Positions 52,586 to 61,552 are shown, counted from the stretch's first letter. The stretch: 64,000 nucleotides of DNA from Psittacicella melopsittaci (GCF_003585925.1 NZ_NRJH01000003.1:32537-96536); one strand, 5' to 3'. Numbers and translations: made by a program. Notes: generated by a model not told the origin, from the letters alone.

Positions 52586-52753
52586 GCCTTAATTTTAGAA
52601 GAAAATATCTTGAGTTTTTTAGTCAAATAAGGGTAAGAGATAATTCTAGCTAAAATTTCCATTTTTCGTGCTTTTAAATAAGATTTGTTCTAATATACCC
52701 AGCTAAAATCTCATGAAAATATAGAAAAATAGGCAAAAAATCAACTTTTTTTG

Positions 52754-52899
52754 TATAATTTAAGTGTGAGGTAAGCATTACCTTTTCTTTACTTTTTTAG
52801 CAAGAGGCGATGTTTATCTAACAAACGTTATATGAAACAATATAAAGAAGTTTTAATATTTCTTTAACGAGAAGACCAAGCTTACTTGGTCTTTTTTTT
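52754..52899 (+). ncRNA. Candidate ~133-nt small RNA
   Basis: TATAAT at 52754-52759, then a short gene-free stretch ending in terminator AAGACCAAG-CTTA-CTTGGTCTT with TTTTTTT (52872-52899). The body forms GGTAA/TTACC (near 52770-52785) and AAAGAA/TTCTTT hairpins. The only frame is 11 codons (MKQYKEVLIFL) without a ribosome site. No known family recognised. Transcript start would be about 52766. Confidence 0.5.
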
Positions 52900-53700
52900 A
52901 TTTATAATTTTTGCCAAGGGGGATGAGACACTTACAGACAAGAGCAAGAGAAGGGAGAAGGACACAGAGAGGCAAGAAGGAGAAAGAAAGATAAATACAA
53001 ATAGACAAAGCAAAAGACAAACGAACAAAAGAAAAGCAAAAGAAAAAAACTAGAGAAAAGGTAAACAGAGAACAGGCAATAGAGCTAGGCTAGAGTTTTA
53101 ATAAGCATTGATAGTGAGAAAAGAGAAAACAGCAAAGAGAATTCGGCTAGGGTTTGAGCAAGCATTGATTATGTGGAAAGTGAAAACGCCAAAGAGAAAT
53201 CTGCTAGGGTTTGAGCACGCTTAATAGGAACAACTTTGTTTGAGAGAGGATAATTCTGCTAGAGTTTGAGCAAGTATTGTTAGCAATAACTTGAGGATAG
53301 GTCTCTCGGCTAGAGTTTGAGCACGCTTGATAGGAACAACTTTGTTTGAGAGAAGATAACTAGGCTAGAGTTTGAGTAAGCATTACTAGTAAAGAGTAAA
53401 GAAGATAAAAAGATGGTAAAAAGGATAAACAAACAGAAGTGAACTTAACAAGAAGAGAATTCGGCTAGGATTTGAGCACGCTTGATAGGTACAACTTTGT
53501 TTGAGAGAGGATAACTCGGCTAGGGTTTGAGCAAGCATTGTAAAAAAGGACTAAATAAAATAAGAGAGAAAAGAAGATAAAAGAGAAAAGAAAGAGAAAA
53601 GAATAAAAGCTAAACTCCTAAAATAAAGAATAAAGCTCGGCTGTAGTTTTATCTCGCATTAACTACTCAAAGCTAAGCTTGCTTATTTTGAGCAGATAAG
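52900..53700. repeat. Purine-rich region with eight-copy degenerate repeat (53087-53540)
   Basis: The unit TCGGCTAGGGTTTGAGCAAG followed by CATTG recurs at about 53087, 53144, 53202, 53256, 53305, 53361, 53461 and 53515, spaced 49-58 bp (one gap of 100). Alternate units are followed by ATAGGAACAACTTTGTTTGA. A degraded copy lies near 53637. No open frame crosses it. Confidence 0.8.
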
Positions 53701-53734
53701 GCAAAAGCCTCAGGATTTACCTGAGGCCTTTTGC
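53701..53734 (-). terminator. Terminator of the rpsF-priB-rpsR-rplI operon
   Basis: GCAAAAGCCTCAGG / CCTGAGGCCTTTTGC hairpin 10 bp after the rplI stop, with a T-rich stretch on the minus strand. Confidence 0.85.
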
Positions 53735-53743
53735 AAGGATAAA

Positions 53744-54193
53744 TTAACGAGAAACTACGTTTACTGCTAATTTAACATTCACATCAGCGTGTAGGTGGAT
53801 AACAACTTCTTGTTCACCTAATTCACGGATTGAACCACCGTTGATACGCACTTGTGATTTTTCTACGTTAACACCGTATGCTTCTAAAACATCAGCGATG
53901 TCACGAGTTGTTACAGAACCGAATAAACGACCTTCTGAACCAGCTTGAACACCGATTTCTAAAGTACCGATTTCTTCGATTTTAGCTGCTGTAGCTTGTG
54001 CAGCTGCTAATTTAGCAGCAGCTTCTTTTTCTAATTCAGCACGTTGTGCTTCAAATTTAGCACGGTTTTCAGCTGTAGCTAATACTGCAATGTGTTTAGG
54101 TAATAAGTAGTTACGTGCATAACCACTTTTAACTTCAACTTCAGTACCAACTGAACCTAGATGTGCTACTTTATCTAATAAAATAACTTTCAT
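53744..54193 (-). CDS. rplI: 50S ribosomal protein L9
   Basis: 149 residues, exactly the E. coli length. [33 protein letters not shown] shows the L9 N-domain (written in part: [12 protein letters not shown], then [10 protein letters not shown]), followed by the long central helix and C-domain. It binds 23S rRNA near the L1 stalk base. Last gene of the ribosomal operon, 18 bp after rpsR. Highly biased codon use. Confidence 0.98.
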   Translation of the reverse strand: MKVILLDKVAHLGSVGTEVEVKSGYARNYLLPKHIAVLATAENRAKFEAQRAELEKEAAAKLAAAQATAAKIEEIGTLEIGVQAGSEGRLFGSVTTRDIADVLEAYGVNVEKSQVRINGGSIRELGEQEVVIHLHADVNVKLAVNVVSR

Positions 54194-54211
54194 TTAAATA
54201 TCTCCGGTTGA

Positions 54212-54433
54212 TTACTGATTGTCAGTATAAGGGATTAAAGCTAAGTAACGTGCACGTTTGATTGCACGAGCTAATTGACGTTGAGTTTTTGCATCAACAC
54301 CAGTTAAACGACTAGCAACGATTTTGCCAGATTCGTTAACAAAATTCTTTAATGTAGCAACGTCTTTGTAGTCAACTTCAGTAACTAATTCTGGTTGACG
54401 TACCATTTTACGACGACGAACAAAACGAGCCAT
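54212..54433 (-). CDS. rpsR: 30S ribosomal protein S18
   Basis: 73 residues. The segments [31 protein letters not shown] and [11 protein letters not shown] are S18 signatures. S18 pairs with S6 on the 30S platform. Ribosome site AGGAGA lies before the ATG. A 190-bp gap to priB contains small hairpins (GTCTA/TAGAC and CACTG/CAGTG) and may hold an internal promoter or processing site. Confidence 0.98.
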   Translation of the reverse strand: MARFVRRRKMVRQPELVTEVDYKDVATLKNFVNESGKIVASRLTGVDAKTQRQLARAIKRARYLALIPYTDNQ

Positions 54434-54623
54434 TTGGCATTGTCTCCTAATTAATAAAACTTTACAATGATTGTTGTTATAGTACGGGCTAGCATATCAC
54501 CCGCTTTAAAATATCTCACTCACAGATAGGGAAGTCTAGTAGACAACCTACTATCTCTTTCACATCAGTTCTATAGGGAATACACTGACACAGTGGACTA
54601 TTGTCAAGCGTAGAAAAAACAAA

Positions 54624-54956
54624 TTATGCTTCTTCCTCGTCATTATTAAATTCAACAATCTCTACTTTTTGGGCGTGTAAGATGAGTTGAGTATCACCTT
54701 TGCGGCTTTTATGCGCAGAGATGAACCCAGTACAACGTACATTTGTACCAATTGTATATGAGTCTGTTTCGTTTACAAGCTCTTGACCGCTAACTAATAC
54801 AGCTAATCTTAACCACACTTTGCGGCGTAAGCCTACTTCTTCAAAGCGCTCTGATTGATGCTGCATTGTCCATTGGCGGTGAGGTATTCCAGATGGAGAG
54901 ATAATCTTTTGTGGCTCTACACAAATAGTGCCATCAATTGTGATTTCATTTTCCAC
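54624..54956 (-). CDS. priB: Primosomal replication protein PriB
   Basis: 110 residues, near the E. coli 104. A single OB-fold single-strand DNA binding protein: SGIPHRQWTMQHQSERFEEVG and SYTIGTNVRCTGFISAHKSR with QLILHAQKVEIVE match PriB. It links PriA to DnaT in replication restart. Its place between rpsF and rpsR is typical of beta/gammaproteobacteria. It has an acidic extension at the C-terminus (FNNDEEEA). Confidence 0.95.
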   Translation of the reverse strand: MENEITIDGTICVEPQKIISPSGIPHRQWTMQHQSERFEEVGLRRKVWLRLAVLVSGQELVNETDSYTIGTNVRCTGFISAHKSRKGDTQLILHAQKVEIVEFNNDEEEA

Positions 54957-54975
54957 TTTAATACTCTCTTATAAA

Positions 54976-55320
54976 TTATTCAGCAGCAGCTACTTTATCT
55001 TCACCTTCTTTAGCTAATGGTGATGGAGTAGTAATTGCTTCATCTACACGTAAAACTAAAGAACGGATAACCGCATCTGAGTAACGGAATGTGTTCTCTA
55101 ATTGGCTAATTACATCAAAAGTAGTTTCAACGTTCATTAAAACGTATGTAGCCTTGTAGATTTTATTAATAGGGTATTCTAAATTACGACGACCCCAGTT
55201 CTCTAAACGGTGAACTTTACCACCTTTTTCAGTTACCATTGCAGTGTAACGTTCGATCATTGCAGGAACTTGTTCAGATTGGTCAGGGTGAACCATGAAT
55301 ACGATTTCGTAGTGACGCAT
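54976..55320 (-). CDS. rpsF: 30S ribosomal protein S6
   Basis: 114 residues. [20 protein letters not shown], the [16 protein letters not shown] core and the final [10 protein letters not shown] are S6 hallmarks. It forms a pair with S18. First gene of the operon; ribosome site AAGGA lies 6 bp before the ATG. The operon leader can fold a pseudoknot and is preceded by a terminator hairpin. The acidic C-terminal tail ([10 protein letters not shown]) resembles the glutamylated tail region of E. coli S6, without the poly-Glu end. Confidence 0.98.
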   Translation of the reverse strand: MRHYEIVFMVHPDQSEQVPAMIERYTAMVTEKGGKVHRLENWGRRNLEYPINKIYKATYVLMNVETTFDVISQLENTFRYSDAVIRSLVLRVDEAITTPSPLAKEGEDKVAAAE

Positions 55321-55330
55321 TGCTGATCCT

Positions 55331-55395
55331 TACGGTTTAAAGCCTTCCAGATAGCTCTCATATCTATAAAGGCAAGGATTAAAACAAGTGAGAGC
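55331..55395 (-). promoter_or_regulatory. Candidate pseudoknotted rpsF leader
   Basis: A hairpin GCCTT..AGATA / TATCT..AAGGC (55342-55353 with 55361-55373) has loop 55354-55360 that is perfectly complementary over seven bases to 55389-55395 (GCTCTCA with TGAGAGC). ACCG lies just before the ribosome site at 55331-55336. S6:S18 feedback leaders with a CCG element are known before rpsF in many bacteria; whether this is one is inference. Confidence 0.5.
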
Positions 55396-55441
55396 CGAAA
55401 TAAAATTTCAGTTAAGTGAATATCGCTTAAATTCTTTACCG

Positions 55442-55470
55442 AAAAAAACTAATTCGCAAGCGAATTAGTC
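55442..55470 (-). terminator. Terminator or attenuator upstream of rpsF
   Basis: On the minus strand CTAATTCG-CTTG-CGAATTAG is followed by TTTTTTTC. It lies about 120 nt before rpsF, either ending an upstream transcript or acting as an attenuator in the rpsF leader. Confidence 0.75.
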
Positions 55471-55925
55471 TAAAAATCAGGGAAAAAGAAATTGCTTTAT
55501 TTTTCCTGAATTTAATTGACTGCAATATTATAGCAGATTTTTTCTTACAAAGGAAATTTTTTTGCAAAATATTTTTCCTTGCCGTAATCCTCATAAAAAA
55601 GTCCTCGACCTTTGCTTGTCGCGGACCTTTAGATTAGATAGTCTAGGATAAAACGCAGAATTAATAATGCTTGCAGGAGTAATGACTACTGCTAATTAGA
55701 TTTGCACTAATAATAGCAGGAGTCTAGCTTTTATTAGGCTTAGAGAGGGGGGCTTTTCTTTGCTTAAGGTTTTGCTGTTCTTTGTACTTTCGGTAAGGTA
55801 AATAGTTTTACCTAGCTTGGTCAAGGTAAAGATATCTAGTTTTCTTTGCTATACGAAAAGCTTTGCAACCTTTCTCAAGGCAAATAGCTTTGCTACCTTT
55901 CTAGAGGTAAATAGCTTGCCTAGCT
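55471..55925. other. Intergenic region between lipase-like gene and rpsF
   Basis: Holds the terminator of the lipase gene (55595-55626), short degenerate repeats of GGTAAATAGCTTTGCTACC type around 55795-55910 and presumably the rpsF promoter, which I cannot place with certainty. Confidence 0.5.
55595..55626 (-). terminator. Terminator downstream of the lipase-like gene
   Basis: On the minus strand GTCC-CGAC / GTCG-GGAC with one mismatch pair, followed by TTTTTT (A-run 55595-55600), about 300 bp after the stop codon. Confidence 0.7.
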
Positions 55926-56909
55926 TTATTTCTTGCTATTAAACAGTAACACCTGAGCTTGTTCTTGCAATTGTTTAAGTTTGCTTTTAAAGCCCTTATT
56001 TAGAGTTAACATAAAGTGCTTATCTAAGGAAGTGTAGCCTACTGCCAAGTCTAAAGCTCGTGTTTTGCCCACTTGGCTAGGGATCTTACTTTGCCAATGT
56101 ACTTGCCCTAAGCCAAGAAAATTCTCTTGTTCATAGGAAAAGTCTTGGGCTTCTTGTAATAGTTCGCCAGGAAGATAGAGAGCTTCAATTTTACTTAAAT
56201 TAGCTTCTTCTTTAATCGTACTTGGATGTACTCCTGCGGCATTAAAAGTTGTAGTCTCCACTCCTGCGACCTGAGCAAAAGTAGCAGCCAAGCCTCCGCC
56301 AAGAGAATGTCCCAAGCAATAAAGCAAGTGTCCCTTGCCTGAGGCTTTTACTTTTTCTCCTAGAAGCTTAGCTTGGGCATAATAGGCAGAGGGCTCACCG
56401 CGAGCTTGCTTGAGGTTGTTTTGCCAATCTCGCAAAGAGTAAAAATAAGTTCCTTTAAAGCTAAGAAAAAACTCATACTCTAGTTCAAGGCGAGCTAAGG
56501 AAGTATTCCCCCAAACTTGCGGATCTTTTTGGTAGAGTTTGGCTTTGAAGTGACCTTGGGGTAATTCAAGATCACCTACTTTTAAAGCAAACTGAGCTAA
56601 AATCTTTTCATCTTCGCTTACATCCTTAAACCCCTCAGGTGGAGGAACAAAGCTCGGATCATAGACACAACTTGCTAGTAACCCTAAAACACTCCAACGC
56701 CAGTAGAGATAAAGCTGTTCTTCGAGTTCTAAGGCATCAGCTGTACCTAGAGCATGCAATTGCGGCAATAACTCAGCCAGAGTGCTTTTTTCTTGTCGCA
56801 CATCAAGGCGAGAAAGAATTTCTCTATTCACAAAAGTTAAGACTTTTTCCTTGATTTTGTCTTTGTCTAGGTTTAAGACTTTTTCGTTTAATTTATCTTC
56901 TTTAGTCAC
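55926..56909 (-). CDS. Lipase-like alpha/beta hydrolase
   Basis: 327 residues. The nucleophile elbow GHSLGG, in LLYCLGHSLGGGLAATFAQ (residues about 190-210), followed by TTTFNAAGVHP, is typical of the lipase class 3/DUF2974 type. The N-terminal FKGTYFYSLRDWQNNLKQARG matches the segment before the elbow in that family (FRGT..S..DW..N), including the oxyanion region. A catalytic Asp and His would lie further on; a candidate His is in DKHFMLTL near the end. No signal peptide is seen, so it is cytosolic or exported by another route. Natural substrate unknown. Confidence 0.75.
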   Translation of the reverse strand: MTKEDKLNEKVLNLDKDKIKEKVLTFVNREILSRLDVRQEKSTLAELLPQLHALGTADALELEEQLYLYWRWSVLGLLASCVYDPSFVPPPEGFKDVSEDEKILAQFALKVGDLELPQGHFKAKLYQKDPQVWGNTSLARLELEYEFFLSFKGTYFYSLRDWQNNLKQARGEPSAYYAQAKLLGEKVKASGKGHLLYCLGHSLGGGLAATFAQVAGVETTTFNAAGVHPSTIKEEANLSKIEALYLPGELLQEAQDFSYEQENFLGLGQVHWQSKIPSQVGKTRALDLAVGYTSLDKHFMLTLNKGFKSKLKQLQEQAQVLLFNSKK

Positions 56910-57158
56910 CTTGCCTCTCCCTCGAGTTGTCCTTACCTTTATTTTAACAAAAAAAGCGCAGGGATTTCCCTACGCTTTGCTGTAAATTTGTCTGGTAAAA
57001 TGCTCAGCTGAGGTTTTCTTGCCTGAGTTTTTTCTCGGCTGGTTCTTTCTCAGTTGAGTTTTTTGTTTGGCTAGGTTTTTTCTCAGTTGAGTTTTTTTGT
57101 GTGGCTAGGCTTCTTCTCAGTTGAGCTTTTTGTTTGGCTAGGTTTTTCCTTGCCTGAG
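56910..57158. repeat. Tandem repeat with CTCAGTTGAG dyads (57003-57160)
   Basis: CTCAGCTGAG or CTCAGTTGAG occurs at 57003, 57049, 57082 and 57116, in units that also share TTTTTTGTTTGGCTAGG. It lies just after the stop codon of the efflux gene on the minus strand. Confidence 0.75.
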
Positions 57159-58586
57159 CTATTTTTTGTTAGCTTCTAGATCAGCATCATCTATACCGTC
57201 TATGTGTTTTACTTGATGCGGATCAACTACTTGCTCAGCTTGAGGTTGGACTGCCATGTTTTTCTTATCCTTGCCTGTACGCCAAATAAGGTTATACCCT
57301 AACGAAAGAGCGGTACAAATACTTATTACTGCAACCATCATCACTAACAGAGTTACCCCATTATAAAGAGGTAAATGCGATACCATATTGGCAATAACCC
57401 CTGCGACAAAGATCCTAAAGCCGTTGAGCATAGAAGAGGCTGTACCTGTCATATAAGGGTAACGCATTAAGTAGATCACCATGGTATTACCAATCTGAAA
57501 ACCATTAAACACTACCGTAAGAGAAACTGAGGCGATTATCCAAACTATGTGCAGTTGATAAAACATTACATAAAGCGTAAAAGCTAATGTCGCAAACTGA
57601 AGAAGCGAGCCTGTAACCCACATAGTTACTGGTGAAACACCTCGTTTGATCATAAACTGATTAATTTGCACGCCAATTATAATCCCTCCGATAATCGGCA
57701 GAGTTACATAACCATAATGCGCACTGTCGATATGGTAAACACCAATAGCTAAAGCTGGCAGTAAAGTTGGCGGACCAAAAATAGTTACCGCAAAAATAGC
57801 ATTAAGCACTAACAACCAAAGCGATTGCGGACTAGTAATAATCGTGCCATAGTTTTTTATAATCCGCATTGTATTGAGTGGTTGTCTTTTTTCTGGATCA
57901 AGCGTTTCTGGTACTTTAATGACATAGGCAATTACTGCCAGAATTACCACTATACTAATTATATGGAACACCCAATGCCAGGTTAAATGCAAGAGAATCC
58001 AACCCCCAAATAAAGGAGCTAAAGCAGGAGTAAAAAGAAAAAGAGTAATTAACCAAGAGTTGTATATGACAAACTCTCGTGGCGAATATACATCCTTGAG
58101 CACTACCGAAGGTACAGCTCCCATCCCTGCGTAGAAAATTCCTTGCAAGACCCTTGCCACCATTAGAGCCGAGTAATCGTGTAAGAGGGTAATAACTGTA
58201 TTTATCCCTATAGCTAAAATCCCACAAACTACAATAATGGTTTTACGCCCAAAACGGTCAATGGTCGGTCCCCAGAGAAACAAACCTATACCATTCCCCA
58301 TCACAAAATAGGGAACTATGGCTTGAATACGGTTCAAGCTGGTATTAAAGTCATGGGCAAGAACATTAATACTTGGTACCATTGCCCCATTAGCCAAGCC
58401 TGTAAAGGCAACAAAAAATACTAAAAGTAAAAGTAATACCCTCGCTCCAGGCATGCGTTTACGCAATTGCTCTTGGAAAGGGGTAATAGCGTCAAAGCCT
58501 ACATAAGTGTTACTAGCTTGACCGCCGTGTTTTCCTGATAAACCTGTCGGTGCAGAACTGGCAGGTTCTGTTTGATTATTCGACAT
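57159..58586 (-). CDS. Bcr/CflA-type multidrug efflux transporter
   Basis: 475 residues with 12 predicted membrane helices. It belongs to the DHA1 branch of the major facilitator superfamily. Motif A GPTIDRFGRKTIIVVCG lies between helices 2 and 3, and LMVARVLQGIFYAGMGAVPS matches motif B/C of the Bcr/CflA group. It should export drugs or metabolites with proton exchange. The hydrophilic N-terminal 45 residues and a roughly 40-residue acidic tail are longer than usual. Divergent from the nucleoside hydrolase gene with a 176-bp gap. Confidence 0.85.
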   Translation of the reverse strand: MSNNQTEPASSAPTGLSGKHGGQASNTYVGFDAITPFQEQLRKRMPGARVLLLLLVFFVAFTGLANGAMVPSINVLAHDFNTSLNRIQAIVPYFVMGNGIGLFLWGPTIDRFGRKTIIVVCGILAIGINTVITLLHDYSALMVARVLQGIFYAGMGAVPSVVLKDVYSPREFVIYNSWLITLFLFTPALAPLFGGWILLHLTWHWVFHIISIVVILAVIAYVIKVPETLDPEKRQPLNTMRIIKNYGTIITSPQSLWLLVLNAIFAVTIFGPPTLLPALAIGVYHIDSAHYGYVTLPIIGGIIIGVQINQFMIKRGVSPVTMWVTGSLLQFATLAFTLYVMFYQLHIVWIIASVSLTVVFNGFQIGNTMVIYLMRYPYMTGTASSMLNGFRIFVAGVIANMVSHLPLYNGVTLLVMMVAVISICTALSLGYNLIWRTGKDKKNMAVQPQAEQVVDPHQVKHIDGIDDADLEANKK

Positions 58587-58762
58587 AAATCTCTCACATG
58601 AACCTTAAAAATTTTTCTAAAAACCGCTCTATAATAGCACAAAGTCTTGCCGAAGAAAAATAGTTCCCTCGCCCTGGACATTTTCCCGTATAATAAAAGT
58701 GTTTCTTTCTTTAAGGTAATACTCGCACTATTTCCCATTAAAAATCAAAGGAAACTAAACTA

Positions 58763-59707
58763 ATGGTTCGCAAAGTATATTTTAACCACGATGGTGGCGT
58801 AGATGATTTAATCTCATTATTTCTTCTCTTAAAAATGGATGACGTTCAGCTCGTTGGCGTGGGCGTTGTGGATGCGGACTGTTATATTGAACCCGCAGTA
58901 TCTGCAAGTAGAAAAATTATTCAACGTTGGGGCTCAGAACAAGATAAGGCTAACCTTGCGGTAGCTTGGTCAGACTCGCGTGCTGTGCATCAATTCCCAA
59001 AACAATGGCGTCTACAAGCATTTACCATGGATTCATTATCAATTCTTAATGAATATAAACCTCTAACGGTAAAAGAGGCTCCATTAAAAGCTCATCTCGA
59101 TTTAGTTGAAATTTTACATAAGCAAGAAGAGCCAATTGATTTACTCTTCACTGGTCCTTTAACGGATCTGGCACGTGCTCTGGATCATGACCCAAGCATT
59201 GAAAGTAAAATTAAAGAACTCTACTGGATGGGTGGTACCTTCTTAGATAAGGGCAATGTAGAAGAACCTGAGCATGATGGTACAGCCGAATGGAATGCTT
59301 ACTGGGATCCAGCAGCTGTTAAACGCGTATGGGATAGCCAAATCAAAATCAACTTAGTTGCTCTCGAAAGTACTAATAAAGTACCTTTAACTTTAGAAGT
59401 ACGTGATGCTTGGGCAGCTGAGCGTCGCTATGAAGGCGTAGATTTTCTTGGTAACTCTTACGCAAATGTACCTCCTTTAAGACACTTTGTGACTAACTCT
59501 ACATATTTCCTCTGGGATGTTTTAACAACTTGTTATTTCCACAAACCAGAGTTAGCTTCGTCAGATGTAGTTTATTCTGATGTAATTGTAGATGGTCCGT
59601 CTGCAGGTCGTACAATTTTAAAAGAGGGCGGTCGCCCTGTAAATCTGGTACACGATGTAGATCGTGATGCCTTCTTTGCTTATATGACTGGTCTGGCAAA
59701 AAAATAA
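58763..59707 (+). CDS. Inosine-uridine type nucleoside hydrolase
   Basis: 314 residues, normal for the family. The N-terminal Ca-binding cluster is NHDGGVDDL (family DxDxxxDD), then LLFTGPLTDLARAL, IKELYWMGGTF and AEWNAYWDPAA with the conserved Glu and Asn. These enzymes split the N-glycosidic bond of ribonucleosides. The C-terminal HD pair of many members appears as WD here (FLWDVLTTCY), so the usual proton-donor His is replaced by Trp while the Ca-binding Asp stays. That could shift substrate preference. Ribosome site AAAGGAAA precedes the ATG. Followed by a terminator. Confidence 0.85.
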   Translation: MVRKVYFNHDGGVDDLISLFLLLKMDDVQLVGVGVVDADCYIEPAVSASRKIIQRWGSEQDKANLAVAWSDSRAVHQFPKQWRLQAFTMDSLSILNEYKPLTVKEAPLKAHLDLVEILHKQEEPIDLLFTGPLTDLARALDHDPSIESKIKELYWMGGTFLDKGNVEEPEHDGTAEWNAYWDPAAVKRVWDSQIKINLVALESTNKVPLTLEVRDAWAAERRYEGVDFLGNSYANVPPLRHFVTNSTYFLWDVLTTCYFHKPELASSDVVYSDVIVDGPSAGRTILKEGGRPVNLVHDVDRDAFFAYMTGLAKK

Positions 59708-59711
59708 TCCC

Positions 59712-59750
59712 AAAAAAAAGGTCAAGAGCTTGGCTCTTGACCCTTTTTTT
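59712..59750. terminator. Bidirectional terminator between convergent genes
   Basis: Perfect 10-bp stem GGTCAAGAGC / GCTCTTGACC, loop TTG, with AAAAAAAA before and TTTTTTT after. It serves the nucleoside hydrolase (+) and the metallo-hydrolase (-). Confidence 0.92.
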
Positions 59751-59802
59751 GTCTTATTTAAGACATTAATTATTAGTAATATCCTTACTTAAATTACTTA
59801 AA

Positions 59803-60963
59803 TTATTGTACACTTTCCCACCAACGGCTATTAGGTAAGTTGTCATAACTAAAGGTTGTTCCTATTACAGGAGTACCTACAATTAGTTCAGGATAAATAG
59901 TCGAGTGTTGTTCCAGATATACTTTAATTGGGGTATCCCATTTGTGTTTTGCTAAATCGTATTTAGCCCAGTGAATAGGAACTACACGTTGAGCATTAAT
60001 GTCTTTGGCAGCTTGAAGAGATTGCTCTGGGAACATGTGGATAAATGCCCATTGTTTGTCGTATTGACCATTTTCAATAAAGGCAATATCAAAGCTCCCA
60101 AATCTTTCTCCGATTTGTTTGAAGTGCTCACCATAACCGCCGTCACCAGAGAAGAATACTCTTAATTCTGGAGCTTCAATTACCCATGAACCCCAAAGAG
60201 TACGGTTACTATCACTAAAACTACGTCCTGTAAAGTGTTGGTTTGGAGTAAGAGTATAAGTAATACCGTTAATTACCGTATTTTCCCACCAGTAAAGTTC
60301 AGTTACTCTTTCTGGCTCTACACCCCAACGTACAAGGTGAGCTTTAACGCCTAGAGGAGTAACAAAGTGATCTACGCGATCTTTTAATTCTTTAATTGCT
60401 TTGTAATCTAAGTGATCATAGTGATCATGAGAAAGCACTACTACGTCTACATGTGGAATATCGGCAGTTTGCGGTAAGTGATCCATAGCAAAAGGCTTAG
60501 CGAAAAAAGACACAGGTGAAGACTCATAGAACACTGGATCGGTCATAATTACTTGGTTGTTTACTTTCCCTACTAAAGTAGAGTGACCTAACCAAATGAA
60601 CTGTCCGTTTTCTAATGCCGCTACCTGAGGTTTTTCACTAGGTAGAGGAGATTTAGGACGACGAGGATTTTCCTTATAGGTGTTTTCAGCAACAAAGTTA
60701 AACAGAGTTGCTATACGTGAAGGTCGAGGTTCATCCTCACCATCTTCCGCTTCAACCATTAAAGGTATTGCTTGGGTATTGTGGAATGTTTGGCTTTGTG
60801 CATCATAAGTTGGCGCATTAGCCATGCGAGCAAGAGTTTGCTCGTCTTGTTTTCCCCCAAATACTGGGGCAAATTTTAAAAAGGCAAAAAGGGCTACGGC
60901 TAGAATTACTAGCACGAGAATTAAATACTTAAATATAATCCAAATAAAGGAGAAAAAGTTCAT
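59803..60963 (-). CDS. Membrane-anchored metallo-beta-lactamase-fold hydrolase (NAPE-PLD/UlaG-like)
   Basis: 386 residues. Residues 8-32 form a membrane anchor (IIFKYLILVLVILAVALFAF). The hydrolase core has LGHSTL, TDPVF and the metal motif SHDHYDHLD (His179, His181, Asp183, His184), then PNQHFTGRS, FSGDGGYG and PIHWAKYDLAKH, which supply the remaining His and Asp ligands. The arrangement matches the Lactamase_B_2 branch that includes NAPE-hydrolysing phospholipase D and UlaG. It probably faces the periplasm and acts on a phosphodiester or lactone; exact substrate unknown. No Shine-Dalgarno sequence is visible before the ATG. Confidence 0.85.
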   Translation of the reverse strand: MNFFSFIWIIFKYLILVLVILAVALFAFLKFAPVFGGKQDEQTLARMANAPTYDAQSQTFHNTQAIPLMVEAEDGEDEPRPSRIATLFNFVAENTYKENPRRPKSPLPSEKPQVAALENGQFIWLGHSTLVGKVNNQVIMTDPVFYESSPVSFFAKPFAMDHLPQTADIPHVDVVVLSHDHYDHLDYKAIKELKDRVDHFVTPLGVKAHLVRWGVEPERVTELYWWENTVINGITYTLTPNQHFTGRSFSDSNRTLWGSWVIEAPELRVFFSGDGGYGEHFKQIGERFGSFDIAFIENGQYDKQWAFIHMFPEQSLQAAKDINAQRVVPIHWAKYDLAKHKWDTPIKVYLEQHSTIYPELIVGTPVIGTTFSYDNLPNSRWWESVQ

Positions 60964-61454
60964 AGTTCTGTTTGTTGTTTGTGGTTGTTAAAGATTAATA
61001 TGCATTATAGCCAATTTCTTTTTCTTTAACAATCCACTTTTTTTGTTTACTCTCTTGAGTTAAATTTAATAATCGCAAAGAGATTATTTTTTCTTAAAAA
61101 TCTTTAGCTTATTAGCCTGGTAAGATTTTGCGAAAGTATATTATACTTTTTTGATCGCTTTTAGCAAGGGGAAGAAGCTTATTTTACCTTGTACCTGATT
61201 TTTTTGCTTTTTTACATTTCTTGTTCTCTTGGTGGTTTTTCTAGATTAGTTTTTTTCTCTTTCTTAGATGCTTTTCTAGATCATTTAGATCCTTTTCTAG
61301 ATTATTTCTTTTTTTCTTCTTACATCCTTTTCTAGGTCATTTCTTTTTTTCTTCTTGTCTGCTTTTATAGATTGTTTCCTTTTTCTTCTTGTCTGCTTTA
61401 ATAGATTCTCATTTTCTTCCTCTTTCTTATAGTTTCTTTCATTTTCCTTTCCTA
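60964..61454. repeat. Gene-free region with ~35-bp pyrimidine-rich tandem repeat (61235-61430)
   Basis: About five units of CTTTTCTAGATTATTTCTTT followed by TTTCTTCTTGTCTG, decreasingly similar, with about 35-bp spacing. No gene supported. Confidence 0.7.
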
Positions 61455-61500
61455 GTTAATTATTTAAATTAGTGATCAACTAAAATTCAGCCATAAAAAA
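61455..61500 (-). repeat. 47-bp dispersed repeat, copy 4 (inverted)
   Basis: Read on the minus strand it runs TTTTTTATGGCTGAATTTTA then GTTGATCACTAATTTAAATA and ATTAAC. As in copy 2, it begins in the U-tract of a terminator. Confidence 0.88.
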
Positions 61501-61525
61501 ATGCAGACTAGCGAACTAGTCTGCA
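61494..61525 (-). terminator. Terminator of the repeat surface protein gene
   Basis: Perfect stem TGCAGACTAG / CTAGTCTGCA, loop CGAA; the A-run 61494-61500 is the U-tract on the minus strand. Confidence 0.9.
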
Positions 61526-61552
61526 CTTAAATTTAGTTAACCTCAGAAGAGA

